A DNA stretch of 64,000 nt, taken from contig CP051231.1 in the NCBI GenBank assembly GCA_017792405.1, positions 781,826 through 845,825 of the forward strand, read 5' to 3'. The stretch is from Oceanicola sp. (lineage in GTDB: Bacteria > Pseudomonadota > Alphaproteobacteria > Rhodobacterales > Rhodobacteraceae). The notes beneath the pieces were generated by a model. The model searched no databases. It was given only the letters and a program-made list of their open reading frames with translations, and had not been told where the DNA came from. The translations under genes and the position numbers were made by a program. Below, piece after piece: positions 26,429 through 36,285 of the stretch (its first letter is position 1; the number at the start of each line of letters is the position of its first letter).

Positions 26429-27286
26429 CTAAGCGTCCTGCACCTCACTACGCAGGGTGCCGAGGCCGGGGCTGGTGACCTCGACCACATCTCCGGGCTT
26501 CAGGAACTTCGGCGGATCGAACCGCGCGCCCGCGCCGGTGGGGGTGCCGGACACGATTATGTCGCCCGGCACCAGCGTTGTGAAGGTGCTGATGTAGGCG
26601 ATCTGGTAGGCGACCGGGAAGATCATCCGCGCCGTGTTGTCCTGCTGGCGCAGCTCGCCGTTCACGCGGGTTTCGATATCGGCTTCGGTGATCTGCGCGT
26701 CATCGGTGAAGGGCACCAGCCAAGGGCCCATCGCGCCGGAACTATCCCAGTTTTTGCCCTGCGTGACGTTGAACTTGGCGTGGCGCACCCAGTCGCGCAG
26801 GGTGCCCTCGTTGCACAGCGTCAGGGCGGCGATATGGCTCAGCGCATCTTCCTGCGCGATCCGGCGGCCCCCCTTGCCGATCACCACGGCGATCTCGCCC
26901 TCGTAGTCCAGTTGCGGCGTTTCCGGCGGGCGGATCAGCGGTTGCCCGTGGCCGGTGAAGCTGCGCGGGAAGCGGATGAACAGCGAGGGCTTGGGCGGGG
27001 CTTCCTTGCCGTCCTTGTACTCGGCGTTCCGGTCGGGGAAGTTGACGCCGACGCAGATGATCTTCTCCGGCGAAGGGATTGGAATCTGGTACGAAAACTC
27101 GCCCGGCCCGTGGGTGACCGGCCCTGCCTCCGCCGCCATCTTCTCCAGCGCCCCCGCCTCGATCACCTCCCGAAGGGTCGGGTAGGCGACGTGATGCGGG
27201 GAGAGGGCGGTGAAGCCCTCATCGCTGATGGTGCCCCAGAGGGTGTCTCCGGTGGCGTGGCAGGTCACGGTGGCGAGGCGGGTCAT
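26429..27286 (-). CDS. hpaG: fumarylacetoacetate-hydrolase family protein, likely homoprotocatechuate-pathway isomerase/decarboxylase
   Basis: A 285-residue FAH-fold enzyme. The core motifs are IICVGVNFPDRNAEY, PSLFIRFPRSFTGHG, the metal site LDYEGEIAVVIGKGGR, and a C-terminal GDIIVSGTPTGAGA. In the homoprotocatechuate pathway the FAH-type HpaG decarboxylates 5-oxo-pent-3-ene-1,2,5-tricarboxylate; the HpaH-type hydratase belongs to a related fold. The E. coli HpaG is a two-domain protein of over 400 residues, whereas this has a single domain. It is the last gene of the hpa operon, after gabD; AAGGAG precedes the start. Confidence 0.75.
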   Translation of the reverse strand: MTRLATVTCHATGDTLWGTISDEGFTALSPHHVAYPTLREVIEAGALEKMAAEAGPVTHGPGEFSYQIPIPSPEKIICVGVNFPDRNAEYKDGKEAPPKPSLFIRFPRSFTGHGQPLIRPPETPQLDYEGEIAVVIGKGGRRIAQEDALSHIAALTLCNEGTLRDWVRHAKFNVTQGKNWDSSGAMGPWLVPFTDDAQITEADIETRVNGELRQQDNTARMIFPVAYQIAYISTFTTLVPGDIIVSGTPTGAGARFDPPKFLKPGDVVEVTSPGLGTLRSEVQDA

Positions 27287-27338
27287 GCGGGCTCCTTGGT
27301 GGGGTGGGTGGTGATCTCACCCACCCTACAGATCGGTT

Positions 27339-28793
27339 TCAAACGTCCATGCAGAGGTATTTCAGCTCCATGAACTCCTCCATGCCGTGGGACGAGCCCT
27401 CGCGGCCGAGGCCGGAGTGCTTGACCCCGCCGAAGGGGGCGACGGCGGTGGAGATCAGGCCGGTGTTGATACCGACCATGCCGTAATCCAGCGCCTCGGA
27501 GACGCGCCAGACGCGGGAGAGGTCGCGGGCGTAGAAGTAGCTCGCAAGGCCGAATTCGGTGGCATTGGCGGCCTCAACGGCCTCTTCCTCGGTTTCGAAC
27601 TTGAAGAGCGGGGCGACGGGGCCGAAGGTTTCTTCGGTCGTAACCTTCATCGAGGTGTCGACGCCGGTCAGCACGGTGGGCTGCCAGAAGGTGCCGCCCT
27701 TTTCATGCGCTTCGCCGCCGAGGATCACCTTGGCGCCTTTCGACTTGGCGTCTTCCACATGGTCGCGGACCTTCTCCAGCCCGGCCTCGTCGATCAGCGG
27801 GCCGAAGTTGACGCCCTCGTCGAAGCCGTCGCCGGTTTTCATCGTGCTGACCTTCTTGGCCAGCTTCTCGGCGAACTCGTCATAGACGCCGGATTGCACG
27901 TAGATCCGGTTGGCGCAGACGCAGGTCTGGCCGTTGTTGCGGAACTTGGCGATCACCGCGCCTTCCACGGCGGCATCCACATCGGCATCGTCGAACACCA
28001 GGAAGGGGGCGTTGCCGCCCAACTCCAGCCCGAGCTTCTTGATGGTGGGCGCGCATTGCTCGTAGAGCTTGGCGCCCACTTCGGTCGAGCCGGTGAAGGT
28101 GAGGGCCCGGACGGTCTGTGAGGCAGTCATGGCGCCACCGATGGCCGAAGCCGAGCCGGTGAGGATGGAGAAGAGCTCCAGCGGCAGGCCGGCGCGTTCT
28201 GCCAGAACGCCGAGGGCAATGGCGGAGAAGGGGGTTTGCGAGGCGGGCTTGAGCACCATCGCGCAGCCCGCGCCAAGCGCCGGGCCGGCCTTGCGGGTGA
28301 TCATCGCGTTGGGGAAATTCCAGGGCGTGATTGCCGCCACCACGCCCACCGGCTGTTTCAGCACCACGATGCGCTTGTCGGGCTGGTGGCCGGGGATCAC
28401 CTCGCCGTTGGTGCGGCGGCATTCTTCGGCGAACCACTTGATGAAGCTGGCGCCATAGGCGACCTCGCCCTTGGCCTCGGCCAGCGGCTTGCCCTGTTCG
28501 GCGGTCATGATCGCGCCGAGGTCGTCCTGCGCGGCCATCATCAGGTCGTGCCACTTCATCAGCACGTTGGCGCGGTCTTCCGCCGTGCGCGCGGCCCAGG
28601 GCTTTTGCGCGATACGGGCGGCCTCAATGGCCTCGTCGGTTTCCTTCGCGCCGAGCTTGGGCACCCGGCCGATCACCTCGCCAGTGGAGGGGTTGGTCAC
28701 CTCGATGGCATCCGCGCCCGCAGGCACCCATTTGCCCGCTACGAGGCAGGCCTCTTTCAGCAGTTCGGGGTCGTTCAGCTTTGGCATCGGCAT
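27339..28793 (-). CDS. gabD: NAD(P)-dependent succinate-semialdehyde dehydrogenase
   Basis: A 484-residue aldehyde dehydrogenase. Cofactor site: ITPWNFPNAMITRKAGPALG and FTGSTEVGAKLYEQ; active site: the Glu in LELGGNAPFLVFDDAD and the Cys in NNGQTCVCANRI; C-terminal FGGVKHSGLGREGSSHG. These features match GabD. The operon location explains its role: the homoprotocatechuate pathway ends in pyruvate plus succinic semialdehyde, which this enzyme oxidises to succinate. GGAGGA lies seven bases before the ATG at 28793. An in-frame ATG two codons later is also possible. Confidence 0.92.
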   Translation of the reverse strand: MPMPKLNDPELLKEACLVAGKWVPAGADAIEVTNPSTGEVIGRVPKLGAKETDEAIEAARIAQKPWAARTAEDRANVLMKWHDLMMAAQDDLGAIMTAEQGKPLAEAKGEVAYGASFIKWFAEECRRTNGEVIPGHQPDKRIVVLKQPVGVVAAITPWNFPNAMITRKAGPALGAGCAMVLKPASQTPFSAIALGVLAERAGLPLELFSILTGSASAIGGAMTASQTVRALTFTGSTEVGAKLYEQCAPTIKKLGLELGGNAPFLVFDDADVDAAVEGAVIAKFRNNGQTCVCANRIYVQSGVYDEFAEKLAKKVSTMKTGDGFDEGVNFGPLIDEAGLEKVRDHVEDAKSKGAKVILGGEAHEKGGTFWQPTVLTGVDTSMKVTTEETFGPVAPLFKFETEEEAVEAANATEFGLASYFYARDLSRVWRVSEALDYGMVGINTGLISTAVAPFGGVKHSGLGREGSSHGMEEFMELKYLCMDV

Positions 28794-28888
28794 GGTCGGT
28801 CCTCCGTGTTGTCCGTTGGGGCGGACTGTAGTGCCTTGGTGCGGGGCGGCAATCCCTGCGCCCCTCTGCGGCGGCAATCCCCGCGGTG

Positions 28889-29869
28889 CTAAGGAGCGAC
28901 GATGGGCTGTGCGGCGAGGGTGGCCGGAACCGGCTCTGCGCCCTCGAAGAGCGAGCCTTCCTCGAACCAGCTTTTCGGGGCGGGGGCGCCCCAGAGTGTC
29001 TGGCGCTGCGGATCCTTGAGATCCCATTTGATCGGCTCGAGATCGGGGTCCACCGTCTGGTAATCGGAGCAGTAAATCTCGATCCGGTGGCCATCAGGAT
29101 CGCGGATATAGAGGAAGAAGGCGTTGGAGATGCCGTGGCGGCCCGGGCCGCGCTCGATGTTCTTCACCCAGCCGGTGGTGGCCATCAGGTCGAGCAGGTC
29201 GATGATGTTGAGCGGCGTCGGCACCCAGAAGGCGGTGTGGTGCAGGCGCGGGCCGGTGCCGTTGGTGAAGGCCATGTCATGCACGCCGCCCTTGCGGTGG
29301 CACCACGCGGCCCAGAGGCGGCCGGTCTCTTCATCCTCGGTGTATTCGGTCACCCGGAAGCCGAGCTCGTTGTAGAAGGCGACGGAGGCATCCACATCCG
29401 GCGAGAAACAGTTGAAGTGGTCGATCCGCAGCGGTTTGACCCCGTGGTAGAGCTTGTATTGCTGGTGGATCGGGGGGAGCCGGTCCATCCGGGCGTAGAA
29501 CTCCAGCGGAATTCCGTGCGGGTCGCGGGTGCGGAAGGTGCGCGACTGGTAGGGGCGCTCGACCCACTCGGTCGCATGGCCCTTCTCGCGGAAGAAATGC
29601 TCTGCGCGGTCGAGGTGCTCGTCATCGAAGACCTTGAAAGAGAGGTCGCGGGCACGCGGCTCGGTGCCCTTTTTCAGCACGATGCAATGGTGGCCGCGCT
29701 CTTCCATCGCCCTCAGGTAGATGGTCTCGGCGTCCTCGTCGGTGACCTGAAGGCCGAGCGTGTCCACGTAGAAGGCGCGGCTCTTGGCGAGGTCGGTCAC
29801 GACCAGCTCGACATGGCTGAGCCGGAGGATGTTGAAGGCGGGCGAAAGGTTGGGTGCGGGAATGGGCAT
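28889..29869 (-). CDS. hpaD: 3,4-dihydroxyphenylacetate 2,3-dioxygenase
   Basis: A 326-residue type I extradiol dioxygenase (two VOC domains) that opens the homoprotocatechuate ring at the 2,3 bond. The 2-His-1-carboxylate iron ligands are visible in the second domain: His in LRIDHFNCFSPDV, His in LHHTAFWVP, and Glu in GHRIEIYCSDYQT. The N-terminal PAFNILRLSHVELVVTDL is the degenerate first VOC domain. Length and motifs match the Arthrobacter/Brevibacterium-type HpaD instead of the unrelated E. coli HpaD. It lies between hpaE and gabD in the operon. Confidence 0.92.
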   Translation of the reverse strand: MPIPAPNLSPAFNILRLSHVELVVTDLAKSRAFYVDTLGLQVTDEDAETIYLRAMEERGHHCIVLKKGTEPRARDLSFKVFDDEHLDRAEHFFREKGHATEWVERPYQSRTFRTRDPHGIPLEFYARMDRLPPIHQQYKLYHGVKPLRIDHFNCFSPDVDASVAFYNELGFRVTEYTEDEETGRLWAAWCHRKGGVHDMAFTNGTGPRLHHTAFWVPTPLNIIDLLDLMATTGWVKNIERGPGRHGISNAFFLYIRDPDGHRIEIYCSDYQTVDPDLEPIKWDLKDPQRQTLWGAPAPKSWFEEGSLFEGAEPVPATLAAQPIVAP

Positions 29870-29910
29870 TGCGGGTCTCCTCCCAGAGGGCGCGTTTCCG
29901 GGGTGTATCG

Positions 29911-31413
29911 TCAGGCGCCGAGACGCGGGATCTTGTGGGTGCCGGTGGCGAAGCCGATGTGCTTTTGTTCCATGTAGAACTCGAAGGACCAGTCGCCGCC
30001 GTCGCGGCCGATGCCGCTGGCCTTCACCCCGCCGAAGGGCGTGGGCAGGTGGCGGACGTTTTCGGAGTTTACCCAGATCATCCCGGCCTCCAGCCCGCCG
30101 GTGAAGCGCATGGCGCGGGTGATGTCCTGCGTCCAGACATAGGCGGTGAGGCCGTATGGAATGTCATTTGCGATCTGGAGCGCCTCGTCCTCATCCTTGA
30201 AGCGGATCGCGGTGAGGACGGGGCCGAAAATCTCTTCCTGCGCGATGGCCATCTGGTTGCTGGCCGCGGTGAAGAAGGTGGGGTTCACGAAGTGGCCGGG
30301 ACCGTCGGGGCAGGTGCCCCCGGCGCTGATGGTCGCGCCCTCGGATTTGGCCTTGTCGAAGTAGCTGGTGACCTTCTTCCAATGGGTTTCGTGGATCAGC
30401 GGGCCGATCTCGGTTTGCGGATCGAGCGGGTTGCCAACGCGGATGTTGGAAACGCGGGTGGCGAGCTCGGCCTCGAATTGCTCGGCAATCGACTCCTGCA
30501 CCAGCAGGCGCGACGAGGAGGTGCAGCGCTCGCCGTTCAGCGAGTAGAGCATGAAGATGGCGGCATCGAGCGCGCGGGGCAGGTCCGCGTCATCAAAGAC
30601 CACCACCGGGTTTTTGCCGCCCAGCTCGAAGTGGACGCGCTTGAGGGTCGGCGCGCCTTGGGCCTGGATCATCGAGCCGGTTTTCGACTCGCCCACGAAG
30701 GCGATGGCCTTGATGGCCGGGTGCTCGGTAAGCGCCTTGCCGGCCTCTTCGCCAAATCCGTTCACCATGTTCCAGACGCCGGGCGGCAGGCCGGCCTCCT
30801 CGGCGATTTCGATCAGCAGACGCGCGGTGACGGGCGAGAACTCGGCCGGTTTGTGAACCACGGTGCAGCCTGCTGCGAGGGCAGGGGCAATCTTCCACGT
30901 GGAAAGCATGAAGGGCGTGTTCCACGGGGTGATCACGCCCACCGGGCCGATCGGCACGCGGGTGGTCACGTTCATCAGCGTGGGCGAGGGCAGGTGCTGG
31001 CCGTCGCGGGCGGCAGGGGCGCGGTCGGCGAAGAAACGGAAGTTCTCGGCCCCGCGCAGCGCGGCCTTGGCCATGAAACGGATCGGCTGGCCGGTATCCC
31101 ACGCCTCGCAGAGCGCGATCTTCTCGGCATTGGCCTCGATGGCATCGGCCACGGCGTGTAGCAGCTTTTTGCGGGCGGTGCCGGACATGTCGCGCCATGC
31201 TGGAAAGGCGTCTTTGGCGGCCTGGGCGGCAGCGTCGATGTCAGACGCGGTGCCGCGGGCGACCTCGCAGATCACGCTGTCATCGACCGGTGAATGGTTG
31301 GTGAAGGTGGCCCCGGTCACGTCCTGCCCGCCGATGCGGTGGGCGATGCCGGTCTCGCGCAGGGCGGCGAGGTGGGGTGCGAGCTTGGCAGTGTTGCTGG
31401 CGAGGTCGGTCAT
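29911..31413 (-). CDS. hpaE: 5-carboxymethyl-2-hydroxymuconate semialdehyde dehydrogenase
   Basis: A 500-residue aldehyde dehydrogenase that oxidises the ring-cleavage product of HpaD. Seen: VITPWNTPFMLSTWKIAPAL (the HpaE-type loop, with N-T-P-F-M-L), FVGESKTGSMIQ, catalytic Glu in HFELGGKNPVVVFDDAD, catalytic Cys in NGERCTSSSRLL, and GGVKASGIGRDGGDWS at the C-terminus. Its start overlaps the hpaF stop by four bases (ATGA). It is followed by hpaD after 41 bases. Confidence 0.94.
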   Translation of the reverse strand: MTDLASNTAKLAPHLAALRETGIAHRIGGQDVTGATFTNHSPVDDSVICEVARGTASDIDAAAQAAKDAFPAWRDMSGTARKKLLHAVADAIEANAEKIALCEAWDTGQPIRFMAKAALRGAENFRFFADRAPAARDGQHLPSPTLMNVTTRVPIGPVGVITPWNTPFMLSTWKIAPALAAGCTVVHKPAEFSPVTARLLIEIAEEAGLPPGVWNMVNGFGEEAGKALTEHPAIKAIAFVGESKTGSMIQAQGAPTLKRVHFELGGKNPVVVFDDADLPRALDAAIFMLYSLNGERCTSSSRLLVQESIAEQFEAELATRVSNIRVGNPLDPQTEIGPLIHETHWKKVTSYFDKAKSEGATISAGGTCPDGPGHFVNPTFFTAASNQMAIAQEEIFGPVLTAIRFKDEDEALQIANDIPYGLTAYVWTQDITRAMRFTGGLEAGMIWVNSENVRHLPTPFGGVKASGIGRDGGDWSFEFYMEQKHIGFATGTHKIPRLGA

Positions 31414-31805
31414 TTGGCCTCCTTGGCGGCGAGATGGTCGCGCACGGTGTTGAGCTTGGGCGAGAGCGCCGGGTCGATATCCCGCATCTCCAGGGAGAGC
31501 ATGACGGGCTGGCTTTCGATCACCGGCGCGAGAAATTTGCGGGCGGCCTCGAACACATGCGCCGTGGCGGCCTCCTTGGCGTCCTGCGGGCGGCCGCCGC
31601 GCAGGCGGATCGAGATGTCGACGAAGATGTTGGCCGCGTCACCATCGGCGATTGAGTAGTGGTCGCAGCGGGCAGCCCGCACCCGGATGCCCGCGAGCGG
31701 GAAAATACCCGTTTCCAACCCGGCAACACGCAGCGCCTCGCAGAGCGCGGACACATCGGCGTGGCGCTCGAGGTTGGCGGAATATTCGACGCGGATATGA
31801 GGCAA
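31410..31805 (-). CDS. hpaF: 5-carboxymethyl-2-hydroxymuconate delta-isomerase
   Basis: A 131-residue CHMI-family isomerase. The mature start MPHIRVEYSANL puts Pro2 at the N-terminus, the general base in this tautomerase-like family. It isomerises 5-carboxymethyl-2-hydroxymuconate before decarboxylation by HpaG. First gene of the minus-strand hpa operon; GGGAGGA precedes its ATG. A perfect palindrome (TTTAAC-TC-GTTAAA) begins 18 bases upstream of the start codon. Confidence 0.92.
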   Translation of the reverse strand: MPHIRVEYSANLERHADVSALCEALRVAGLETGIFPLAGIRVRAARCDHYSIADGDAANIFVDISIRLRGGRPQDAKEAATAHVFEAARKFLAPVIESQPVMLSLEMRDIDPALSPKLNTVRDHLAAKEAK

Positions 31806-31823
31806 GCTGTCCTCCCGAAACTT

Positions 31824-31837
31824 TTTAACTCGTTAAA
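31824..31837. promoter_or_regulatory. candidate HpaR operator near hpaF
   Basis: TTTAAC-TC-GTTAAA is a perfect six-plus-six inverted repeat with a two-base centre, of the TTAAC/GTTAA type that MarR proteins such as HpaR recognise. It is 18 bases upstream of the hpaF start, where a bound repressor would block initiation or elongation. Confidence 0.6.
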
Positions 31838-31918
31838 TAACTACGGCGGGCGTGTCAAGTTTTATTGGCGCGCCCGCTGCGACAAGTCTGCTTGATGCAC
31901 CGTCCTGCGTAAGTCATA

Positions 31919-31929
31919 CATATCATATG
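31919..31929. promoter_or_regulatory. second palindrome near hpaR
   Basis: CATAT-C-ATATG, perfect five-plus-five inverted repeat, 51 bases upstream of the hpaR ATG. A TTGATG hexamer (31892-31897) followed after 17 bases by CATACA could be the hpaR promoter, so the palindrome would overlap its -10 region and permit autoregulation. Confidence 0.4.
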
Positions 31930-31980
31930 CCTAACGATGGTCCGAAGTCTTCTGGAGGGACTCGGGAGGGGGAGGGTACA

Positions 31981-32403
31981 ATGCGCCATACGTCCCGGTC
32001 CCTGCCAATTGCCCTGCTGCGCGCGCGGGAGGCCGTGATGGCCCCGCTCCGGGGCATGCTGGCCTCGACCGGGGTGACCGAGCAGCAATGGCGGGTGCTC
32101 CGCGTGCTCGACGAGAATCGCACGATGGAGCCCAAAGAGCTGGCGCATCAGGCCTGTCTTCTGCTCCCCAGCCTCACCCGGATCATGCAATCTCTGGAAG
32201 AACGCGGGTTGATCACCCGGGCCAAAGACCCCTCTGACGGGCGCAAGCTGCAACTGGCGATCACCGATGAGGGCCGCGCGCTGATTGCCCGCCACATGGG
32301 CGAGAGCAACCGGATCTTCGCCGAACTCGACGCTGCCTTCGGGCGCGAGCGGGTGGATGCCCTGCTGGACCTGCTGAACGAGTTGGCCGAGCAGAAGAGT
32401 TGA
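31981..32403 (+). CDS. hpaR: MarR-family regulator of the homoprotocatechuate operon
   Basis: A 140-residue winged-helix MarR protein. The N-terminus SLPIALLRAREAVMAPLRG is characteristic of HpaR, as is VTEQQWRVLRVLDE; the recognition region is ELAHQACLLLPSLTRIMQSLE and the wing RAKDPSDGRKLQLAITDEG. HpaR represses the meta-cleavage operon until homoprotocatechuate or a 4-hydroxyphenylacetate analogue binds. I chose the ATG at 31981, preceded by GGGAGGG; a reading frame from 31852 is open but would add 43 residues outside the family pattern. It diverges from hpaF over two palindromes. Confidence 0.92.
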   Translation: MRHTSRSLPIALLRAREAVMAPLRGMLASTGVTEQQWRVLRVLDENRTMEPKELAHQACLLLPSLTRIMQSLEERGLITRAKDPSDGRKLQLAITDEGRALIARHMGESNRIFAELDAAFGRERVDALLDLLNELAEQKS

Positions 32404-32562
32404 AGCCTTTGCGGCAACGGGCGCCGCTGTCTCAACCAATTGTTCACGGTTATGGGGTCTTTGGGCGGGGTGCCCTTGCAGCCCCCCCATGCCAGCACTA
32501 AGACAAGGGGCAGACAACCACGGCCCCGCCGAGCGGGGGCCCAAGATGCCGAGGCCCGAGTC

Positions 32563-33198
32563 ATGAACGATCCCGTTGAAACCTACATGAACCTTGTCCC
32601 CATGGTGGTGGAGCAGACCAGCCGTGGCGAGCGGGCCTATGATATCTTCTCCCGCCTGCTGAAAGAGCGGATCGTCTTCGTGAACGGTCCGGTGCATGAC
32701 GGCATGAGCCAGCTCGTGGTGGCGCAGCTGCTGCACCTCGAGGCGGAGAACCCGAAAAAAGAGATCTCGATGTACATCAACAGCCCCGGCGGCGTGGTGA
32801 CATCGGGCCTCTCGATCTACGACACGATGCAGTACATCCGCCCCAAGGTGAGCACGCTGGTCATCGGCCAGGCCGCCTCGATGGGCTCGCTGCTGCTGAC
32901 GGCGGGCGAGGCGGGCATGCGCTTTTCGCTGCCCAACAGCCGCATCATGGTGCACCAGCCCTCCGGCGGCTACCAGGGCCAGGCGACGGATATCATGATC
33001 CACGCGCAGGAAACCCAGAAGCTGAAAGACCGGCTTAACCAGATCTATGTTAGGCACACCGGCCAGACCCTGAAAAAGGTCGAGGCCGCGCTGGAGCGTG
33101 ACAACTTCATGAGCCCCGAAGAAGCCAAGGACTGGGGCCTGATCGACGAGATCGTGGAGAACCGCGACAAGGGCGGCGACGACAGCGGCAGCAAGTAA
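32563..33198 (+). CDS. clpP: ATP-dependent Clp protease proteolytic subunit
   Basis: A 211-residue serine protease subunit that forms the double heptamer with ClpX/ClpA. The catalytic triad is Ser106 (GQAASMGS), His131 (IMVHQPSGG) and Asp180 (ERDNFMS); the short propeptide precedes the axial loop. The start at 32563 gives the normal length; an upstream in-frame ATG at 32440 would add 41 basic, proline-rich residues unlike any ClpP. clpX follows after a 134-base gap that contains a promoter candidate. Confidence 0.97.
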   Translation: MNDPVETYMNLVPMVVEQTSRGERAYDIFSRLLKERIVFVNGPVHDGMSQLVVAQLLHLEAENPKKEISMYINSPGGVVTSGLSIYDTMQYIRPKVSTLVIGQAASMGSLLLTAGEAGMRFSLPNSRIMVHQPSGGYQGQATDIMIHAQETQKLKDRLNQIYVRHTGQTLKKVEAALERDNFMSPEEAKDWGLIDEIVENRDKGGDDSGSK

Positions 33199-33236
33199 GC
33201 TGCGGCAAAGCATGCGTCGTTCACTTTAATTTGGCG

Positions 33237-33265
33237 TTGTGTCCCGTTGGGTGCTGCCCTAGGAT
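33237..33265 (+). promoter_or_regulatory. candidate clpX promoter
   Basis: TTGTGT and TAGGAT spaced by 17 bases, with the -10 about 68 bases upstream of the clpX ATG. This would allow clpX to be transcribed apart from clpP. It is a prediction from the two hexamers only. Confidence 0.35.
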
Positions 33266-33332
33266 TCTCCAAATCCGGGGCGCATACGGGGCAGAACGCA
33301 AGAAACGGGCAGAGCAGCCCGAGGGGTTATGA

Positions 33333-34598
<1,266 letters not shown>

Positions 34599-34623
34599 AT
34601 CACGGTGGGTTTACCCACATCAC

Positions 34624-34652
34624 AGGGCCTCGCGGGAGCGGGGCCTTTCTTG
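34624..34652 (+). terminator. terminator after clpX
   Basis: A 10-pair stem (34624-34633 with 34638-34647, including G-T wobbles) with a GGGA loop, followed by TTTCTT. It is 26 bases after the clpX stop. Confidence 0.7.
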
Positions 34653-34693
34653 TTGGTGCGCCATGATGGCGTGCCCCACACATGGAGGAAACG

Positions 34694-35074
34694 ATGAAAC
34701 GGACCCTGATCAGCTCTGGCGGGCCTTTTGAGGAGAAGATCGGCTACAGCCGCGCCGTGGTTTGCGACGGCTGGGTCTTCGTGGCGGGCAGCACCGGCGC
34801 GGACCCGGAGACGGGCGAGATGCCGGAGGGCGTGGTGGCGCAGTGCCGGAACACGCTGGAAACCATCCGCCGCGCACTGGAGCAGGCGGGCGCTTCGCTG
34901 GATGACGTTGTGCGGGTGAACTACGTGCTGCCGGTCGCCGCCGATTTCGAGCCCTGCTGGCCGGTGCTGGCCGAGGCCTTCGGCAAGGCCCGGCCCGCGG
35001 CGATGATGATCGAGGCGGGGCTGATCAGCCCGACAATGAAGATCGAGATCGAGGTGACGGCGCGTTTGCCTTGA
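34694..35074 (+). CDS. RidA-family (YjgF/UK114) protein
   Basis: A 126-residue trimeric-fold protein of the Rid superfamily. FVAGSTGADPETGEMP and QCRNTLETIRRALEQAGAS match the family. The highly conserved Arg that binds the carboxylate in true RidA (in the RPARS-type motif) is replaced here by the KARPAAMMIEAG context, so it may belong to a Rid group without classical enamine deaminase action. The ATG at 34694 has GGAGG six bases upstream; that ribosome binding site lies inside a possible start at 34682. Confidence 0.85.
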   Translation: MKRTLISSGGPFEEKIGYSRAVVCDGWVFVAGSTGADPETGEMPEGVVAQCRNTLETIRRALEQAGASLDDVVRVNYVLPVAADFEPCWPVLAEAFGKARPAAMMIEAGLISPTMKIEIEVTARLP

Positions 35075-35103
35075 GCGTGGTGTTGGACTGAGCTGTAGAG
35101 CCA

Positions 35104-35136
35104 GTGGGGGCGCTGCCCCCACACCCCCGGGATTTT
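35104..35136 (+). repeat. dispersed intergenic repeat, copy B (hairpin part only)
   Basis: An 8-bp GTGGGGGC/GCCCCCAC stem (35104-35111 with 35115-35122) and ACACCCCCGGGATTTTC. The hairpin is identical to copy D at 51693, but the AAGAAAATGAACAGG tail has been lost. It lies 30 bases downstream of the RidA-family gene. Confidence 0.65.
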
Positions 35137-35164
35137 CGGAGGACCAATGAGGGGCGGGCGGGGC

Positions 35165-35470
35165 CTAACGAGAGGCCTTTTCCGAGATACCCGATTGGTT
35201 CTGGCGTGAGGCCAGCTCGGCTTCGATGTCGGCCAGGGTCACGTCACGCGCGGCGCACATCACCAGCAAATGGTAGAGCGCATCGGCGGCCTCGGCGGTG
35301 AGCTTGGCGCGGTCGCCCTTGACCGCTTCGATGATCGCTTCGACGGCTTCCTCGCCGAACTTCTCGGCGCATTTCTCTGGGCCTTTCGCCAGCAGCTTCG
35401 CCGTCCAACTCGACTCGGGGTCGGCGGATTTGCGGGCTTGAATCGTGGCGGCGAGATCGAGCAGGCTCAT
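35165..35470 (-). CDS. hisE: phosphoribosyl-ATP pyrophosphatase
   Basis: A 101-residue all-alpha NTP pyrophosphohydrolase that removes pyrophosphate from phosphoribosyl-ATP, step 2 of histidine synthesis. The core is [20 protein letters not shown] with the acidic Mg-binding cluster, then [18 protein letters not shown]. HisI is not fused and not in the window. The ATG overlaps the hisF stop by four bases. Confidence 0.96.
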   Translation of the reverse strand: MSLLDLAATIQARKSADPESSWTAKLLAKGPEKCAEKFGEEAVEAIIEAVKGDRAKLTAEAADALYHLLVMCAARDVTLADIEAELASRQNQSGISEKASR

Positions 35471-36228
35471 GTCATCCTCACGGGAATGCCGGCGGCAGCC
35501 ATGTGGGCCTTGGCCTCGCCGATGGTGTAGGTGCCGAAGTGGAAGATCGAGGCGGCGAGCACGGCAGAGGCGTGGCCCTCGGTGACCCCCTCGACGAGGT
35601 GATCGAGCGTGCCCACGCCCCCCGAGGCTATCACCGGCACCGGCACCGCATCGGCGATGGCGCGGGTGAGGGGCAGGTTGAAGCCCGCCTTGGTGCCGTC
35701 CCGGTCCATCGAGGTCAGCAGGATCTCTCCCGCGCCTTTTTCGGCGATCATCACGGCGAACTCGACTGCGTCGATGCCCGTGGGGCGGCGGCCGCCGTGG
35801 GTGAAGATCTCCCACCGGCCCGGCTCGACCGTTTTGGCGTCGATGGCGCAGACGATGCACTGCGAGCCAAAGCGCATGGCGGCCTCGGTGATCACGTTGG
35901 GGTCGGCCACGGCGGCGGAGTTGAAGCTTACCTTGTCGGCGCCCGAGAGCAGCAGCTTGCGCACATCCTCATGGGTCCGCACCCCGCCGCCGATGGTGAG
36001 CGGCATGAAGCACTGCTCGGCGGTGCGCGTCGCCAGATCATACATGGTGCCGCGGTTTTCATGGGTGGCGTGGATGTCGAGAAAGCAGAGCTCGTCGGCG
36101 CCGGCGGCGTCATAGGCGCGGGCCGATTCCACCGGGTCGCCGGCATCCACGAGGTCGACGAAGTTGACGCCTTTCACCACGCGGCCATCGGCCACGTCGA
36201 GGCAGGGGATGATGCGGGTCTTCAGCAT
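35467..36228 (-). CDS. hisF: imidazole glycerol phosphate synthase, cyclase subunit
   Basis: A 253-residue TIM barrel that uses ammonia from HisH to make imidazole glycerol phosphate and AICAR. The catalytic Asp residues lie in [20 protein letters not shown] (Asp11) and [15 protein letters not shown] (Asp130 region); phosphate loops are [14 protein letters not shown] and [14 protein letters not shown]. The start at 36228 gives the usual N-terminus; the frame is open further upstream but without family similarity. It overlaps hisE. Its partner hisH is 6 kb away and hisA 3.6 kb away. Confidence 0.97.
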   Translation of the reverse strand: MLKTRIIPCLDVADGRVVKGVNFVDLVDAGDPVESARAYDAAGADELCFLDIHATHENRGTMYDLATRTAEQCFMPLTIGGGVRTHEDVRKLLLSGADKVSFNSAAVADPNVITEAAMRFGSQCIVCAIDAKTVEPGRWEIFTHGGRRPTGIDAVEFAVMIAEKGAGEILLTSMDRDGTKAGFNLPLTRAIADAVPVPVIASGGVGTLDHLVEGVTEGHASAVLAASIFHFGTYTIGEAKAHMAAAGIPVRMT

Positions 36229-36285
36229 GGGGCTGCGATAGCCGGTTTTGCTGGCGGAGGGAAGCGCGGGGCGGTAGCTGGGGGC

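Noticed and set aside
32440..32562. N-terminal extension of ClpP by 41 residues
   Set aside because: Extension is basic and proline-rich, unlike the family; the ATG at 32563 gives the normal propeptide.
32404..32562. Heat-shock sigma32 promoter ahead of clpP
   Set aside because: CTTGCA and CCCCCCAT elements are present but only about six bases apart, too close for the 13-17 base spacing.
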